The notes beneath the pieces were generated by a model, which had not been told where the DNA came from, searched no databases, and saw only the letters and a list, made by a program, of their open reading frames with translations. The translations under genes and the position numbers were made by a program. From positions 1 to 64,000 of the forward strand of contig JAECUM010006659.1 in NCBI GenBank assembly GCA_016617855.1: a stretch of 64,000 nucleotides of DNA, read 5' to 3'. Positions 60,825-64,000 of this stretch are shown here, piece after piece; positions within the stretch are counted from its first letter, which is position 1, and each line of letters starts with the position of its first letter. This DNA is from Megalonaias nervosa. Lineage: Eukaryota; Mollusca; Bivalvia; Unionida; Unionidae.

Positions 60825-61260
60825 CACCCGCCAGCCATAACAGAAATATCTTATGTACTTTAAATTTTTATACATGGAATATTTATTATATTACACCTGC
60901 ATTAAGATGGACTGTATTTTTGGTGCTGTCCAACTCTCCACTACAGTTTCATTTCTGCACAGCAACTCAACTTGTCCACTATACAGTTACCAAACTTTGT
61001 GGATGAATTTTCACTTGGGGTTAGGAATACTCAAAAGCTAAATAGTCTAGATTACAATGATTGAAAGAAGACAGTTGGTTTCTGCACAGTAACTTCAGAA
61101 TGATCTATAGTTACCAAGCTTTGCAGATTGCTTGCACTTAGAATAAGGAGGAAGCCTGCCACTTTCAGAGCCAAAAGGTCCAAGGTCAAGGTCACACTGA
61201 TTTCAAGAAGAAAAATGGTTTCTGCATAATAACATTTGTTCTGCATCACAGACCTATCAT
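60825..61260 (+). repeat. Composite dispersed repeat with AGGTCA motifs, copy 3, split by a SINE
   Basis: It starts CACCCGCCAGCCATAACAG and contains two units with TTACCAAACTTTGTGGATG / TTACCAAGCTTTGCAGATTG and one CCAAAAGGTCCAAGGTCAAG motif. It stops in CATCACAGACCTATCAT, where a family A SINE has inserted. Confidence 0.7.
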
Positions 61261-61270
61261 AGTCTTTCCA

Positions 61271-61598
61271 CCGCTCTGGTAGCCTAGTGGTTAGAGTGTC
61301 TGCCTCGGATGCGGGAGGTCATGGGTTCAAACCCCAGCCAAGTCATACCAAAGACTTATAAAAATGGTACTTACAGCTGACTCGCTTGGCGCTCAGCATT
61401 AAGAGGTTAGTGTTAGGACTGGTCAGCCTGGTGTCAGGATGATGTGACTGGGTGGAACATCATGCTACATGCCTGCGGCATGATGCCCCACTGCTAGACA
61501 TCACTATAAACTGCCACACTGCAGACATCTTAGTGATATGACTGAAAAAATTTTAAAGCTACATTAAAAATCCAAATCACACACACACACTCGCACAC
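61271..61598 (+). mobile_element. tRNA-derived SINE, family A, complete with target duplication
   Basis: Head with A box TAGCCTAGTGG (61280-61290) and B box GGTTCAAACCC (61324-61334), a roughly 200-bp body and a CA-rich tail; 328 bp in all. It is flanked by 15-bp direct repeats with one mismatch (ATCATAGTCTTTCCA at 61256-61270, ATCACAGTCTTTCCA at 61599-61613), the signature of LINE-driven insertion. RNA polymerase III promoters of this type drive SINE transcription (family knowledge). Confidence 0.93.
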
Positions 61599-61613
61599 AT
61601 CACAGTCTTTCCA

Positions 61614-62690
61614 GGAGCCATAGTTATTCTGTTTTTCCTACTTAGTCCTACTTTTTTCCTCAACTTTTGCTAAAATGTCCTGCTATTGCTTCTTTTTTAA
61701 AAAAATTAAATGTTGAAAATCGATTACACACAGCATGAATGGCCATAAGGGAGCAAATTCAGATATGGTTTCTGTGATGCAATGTTGACTTGGATTTTTT
61801 AAGAAGGTTGCAGCTTTGACTGAAGAGACAGATGCAGTTCAAGCCTATACCCCTCAAAAAGTCACAGTTATTGTCACTGTAAGTAAATGAAGAAAAATAG
61901 TTTATGGACAGAAACTTAAGTTGTCTGCATAGATGACTCTTAAATACAAGGTGGCAATATAATGTGTCATTCACAATATTTGGTTTGTTGGGGTGGGAGA
62001 ATGTGTGTAAAAATATATATAAGAATCAAACAGAATTGTAACAAAGTGCATTACAAATTACAATATAAACTTATGAATACAGTTTTAACAACAGACCTAT
62101 GCAGATGTGAAGGGATGAGTGGGTATTGTAATAAATATATTTCATAAAATTACAATTAATCTTGTTACTGTTTTCATGACATTTTTTTTTGTGATACAAT
62201 GAAGTGGTCTTGCTTCTTGTGCCTGCTTTGAGGAGGAAAATAAATTGTGCATTCACAAAATGGTTTACACGCTAAAACCTCTAAATGAAGGCATTAAAAA
62301 AAAGATTTCAATGTTCACAATTTTTTTTTTTTTAAAAAAATGGGTAAGATTAAATGATTTTGCTCAGTGAAGAATGTTTACTATGTAAATGATATTAGAT
62401 ATAATTTAAAGTTATTTTACATCTGTATTTTTTAAAAATCAAAATCTAGAAGATTTTAACTTTTTTTTTACATGTGCAAGTTGACTTCTGAATGAATTAG
62501 TATTGTTTTTTTTGTTTTTTTTCTTTATAATTTTCAGATTAAAGTTATAATGCATAAATTGTGGGGTGGGACTTTCAGACTAGGACATGGAGCAAGTTCC
62601 AAATAAAGTATATCATCAAAAAACATATATCTACATATTTACTGAACATATTAGTACCAAACATTTAATTTAATTTGCACTGAATTTCCC
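61614..62690. other. Intronic; nothing recognised
   Basis: A/T homopolymer runs near 62320-62340 and 62460. No feature I can support. Confidence 0.5.
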
Positions 62691-63290
62691 ATTCAGTCTT
62701 TTCCAAATGAAGCATTTTAGCAGATAGCAAGTATATTATCTCTATTGATTTGGATATTTCCAGCCTTCATGAGAGTGTCGGTCTTTCTTTTGAATTTTCT
62801 TTTGTTCAGAAACTGTCAGCTTTAATCGACTGAAACAACATTTTTATTTGAGATCCCAAATTCAATGTCCATTGTAAAGCCTTTCTTCCTCAAATAATTG
62901 TAGTCATTATAGAAAATGGAATTTTGCCTTTTTTTGTGCTAATTTTCTCAATGTTATCATTTTGATCTTAAAATCCTGCAAGTTTCCAAGTCGAGCTGTC
63001 AGACACTCATCTTGTTTGATAATCCCCCCATTAATTACTTTGCTGCCAAACTGCAATTAAGGGAATGAATTTTGTGTCTGCTCTAATGAAAATTTTTGTC
63101 TGAAACACTAGGCAGAACAAATTAAGTTGTTAGTCCACTGCATTGATCTTATTTTCTTCCTCAGACTCGTTGTATAATTTGTAAGCATTCAGGAGGAATC
63201 ACTAGGCCAGAAAATTATTTTCACTTACAGGGTGATCTGCATTTTAAGGTTTTGTCTTTGTTTTCATACTGCATATCCGACTGATCAGAC
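62690..63290. promoter_or_regulatory. Candidate intronic regulatory block with TAATTA cores
   Basis: Non-repetitive stretch containing CCATTAATTACTTTGC and CTGCAATTAAGGG (about 63029-63062), homeobox-type cores. Low CpG. This is a weak candidate, listed because no repeat explains it. Confidence 0.2.
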
Positions 63291-63495
63291 TTCAAGATCT
63301 TGTTATCTTCAGAATAACTAATGAATGTCTATACATGCAGGGCATGAAATAGATTAAAATCTTACTTGCATATGACAGTGAAGTTGCTACTTAAACAACC
63401 TCATAGTGATATATTATATAGGCACAAACTGAAAATCAAGTTAAGCCCCTTTGCAGATATGTTTACCATCTTCACATGTTGAACAACTGTCAATG

Positions 63496-64000
63496 AATAT
63501 TAATAATAATGAGGACTTTGTATAGCGCCTAATCTTTAGAAGCTCTAAGCGCTTTACAACATTTGACAACACTTAAAAACATATATAATGATATGATTAC
63601 AAAACTAAAACCAAACACCACAAAATTAGAAAACAGAAAACATGCTGTAAATATTTAAGGTAAGGAAACATTATTAGGTCCATAAGTCTGTTCTTGCAGT
63701 TGAAATAGGTGAGTTTTAAGAGCGTTCTTGAATGAGATCACTGTGTCTTTGTGTCTACGTTCAGTGGGCAATTCATTCCACGTTGCTGGGCCCTGGAATG
63801 CAAAAGAACGTTGTCCATATGATTTCATTTTCATTGTGGGAATAATGAGAATACAAGTGTCAGAAGAGGAGCGTAAGTATCTTGCTGGTGTGTACACATG
63901 GGTGAGGTCGGATAGGTATGTTGGACTGGAGCCCGTCAGTGAAACGTAGCACAGAGAACAAATTTTGTGTTTAATTCTGGATCAAATGGATAGCCAGTGT
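63496..64000 (-). pseudogene. LINE 3' end: reverse transcriptase C-terminus and 3' UTR, partial
   Basis: The minus-strand frame running from the window edge to 63655 contains YTPARYLRSSSDT, then SYGQRSFAFQGPATWNELP and SFKNALKTHLFQL, the standard C-terminal tail of CR1/L2/jockey-like reverse transcriptases. Upstream, near 63900-64000, remnants HWLSI and SPTYLSDL lie in different frames, with a TGA between, so it is damaged. Past the stop, the 3' UTR has AAAGCGCTTAGAGC and GGCGCTATACAAAG and ends in ATTATTATTAAT at about 63496, a common 3' end for such elements. The 5' part would lie beyond the window. Confidence 0.85.

Noticed and set aside
60586..61006. Frames of 76 and 123 codons across a GT run
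   Set aside because: Both strands are open because of the dinucleotide repeat; they extend into SINE and composite repeat sequence.

Overview
The window is AT-rich eukaryotic DNA, almost all non-coding, with one large spliced protein-coding exon. The exon (18740-22107) encodes the N-terminal zinc-finger half of a ZFHX3/ZFHX4/zfh-2 family transcription factor. Kilobases of repeat-laden intron, tRNA-derived SINEs with CA tails, AGGTCA-bearing composite repeats, foldback MITEs, Ty3/gypsy and non-LTR remnants suggest a lophotrochozoan, most likely a bivalve or other mollusc. That placement is inference from repeat style and family knowledge; no taxonomic marker is present.

Layout. 1-18739 is non-coding sequence 5' of the coding exon (upstream intron and possibly 5' flank). 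It holds a 61-62 bp minisatellite (1311-1733), a 41-bp minisatellite of about 29 units (2439-3640), foldback elements, SINE pieces, five copies of a four-armed foldback element (6796, 9188, 13074, 13894, 18138), and a 1,909-bp LTR-like insertion (10057-11965). That insertion splits an 83-bp tandem repeat and has a 5-bp target duplication. 18740-22107 is the zfhx exon: acceptor, start codon, about ten C2H2 fingers, a PxDLS motif, and a donor ending in phase 1. 22108-64000 reads as one long intron, because no homeodomain or further zfhx exon is recognisable. It contains SINEs, two decayed LINE fragments on the + strand and one on the - strand running off the right edge, a deleted Ty3/gypsy element with an intact 3' LTR (38720-40479), a TA-flanked MITE just upstream of it, a decayed THAP-like reading frame, and a 36-bp satellite with a 72-bp higher order.

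Several intronic stretches look different from the background. The clearest is 27.0-28.5 kb, where I count about 30 CpGs in 1.5 kb against about 5 in 29.5-31.0 kb, with no repeat and a TATA-like box. Others are at 46.6-47.3, 47.8-49.3 and 62.7-63.3 kb. They are candidate cis-regulatory elements of the zfhx locus, but that rests on composition and motifs only, not on conservation data.

The only gene likely to be working here is zfhx. The rest is transposon history plus possible enhancers. The best candidate for something undescribed is the seven-copy element whose four arms can fold as two adjacent hairpins inside a TA-flanked outer inverted repeat.
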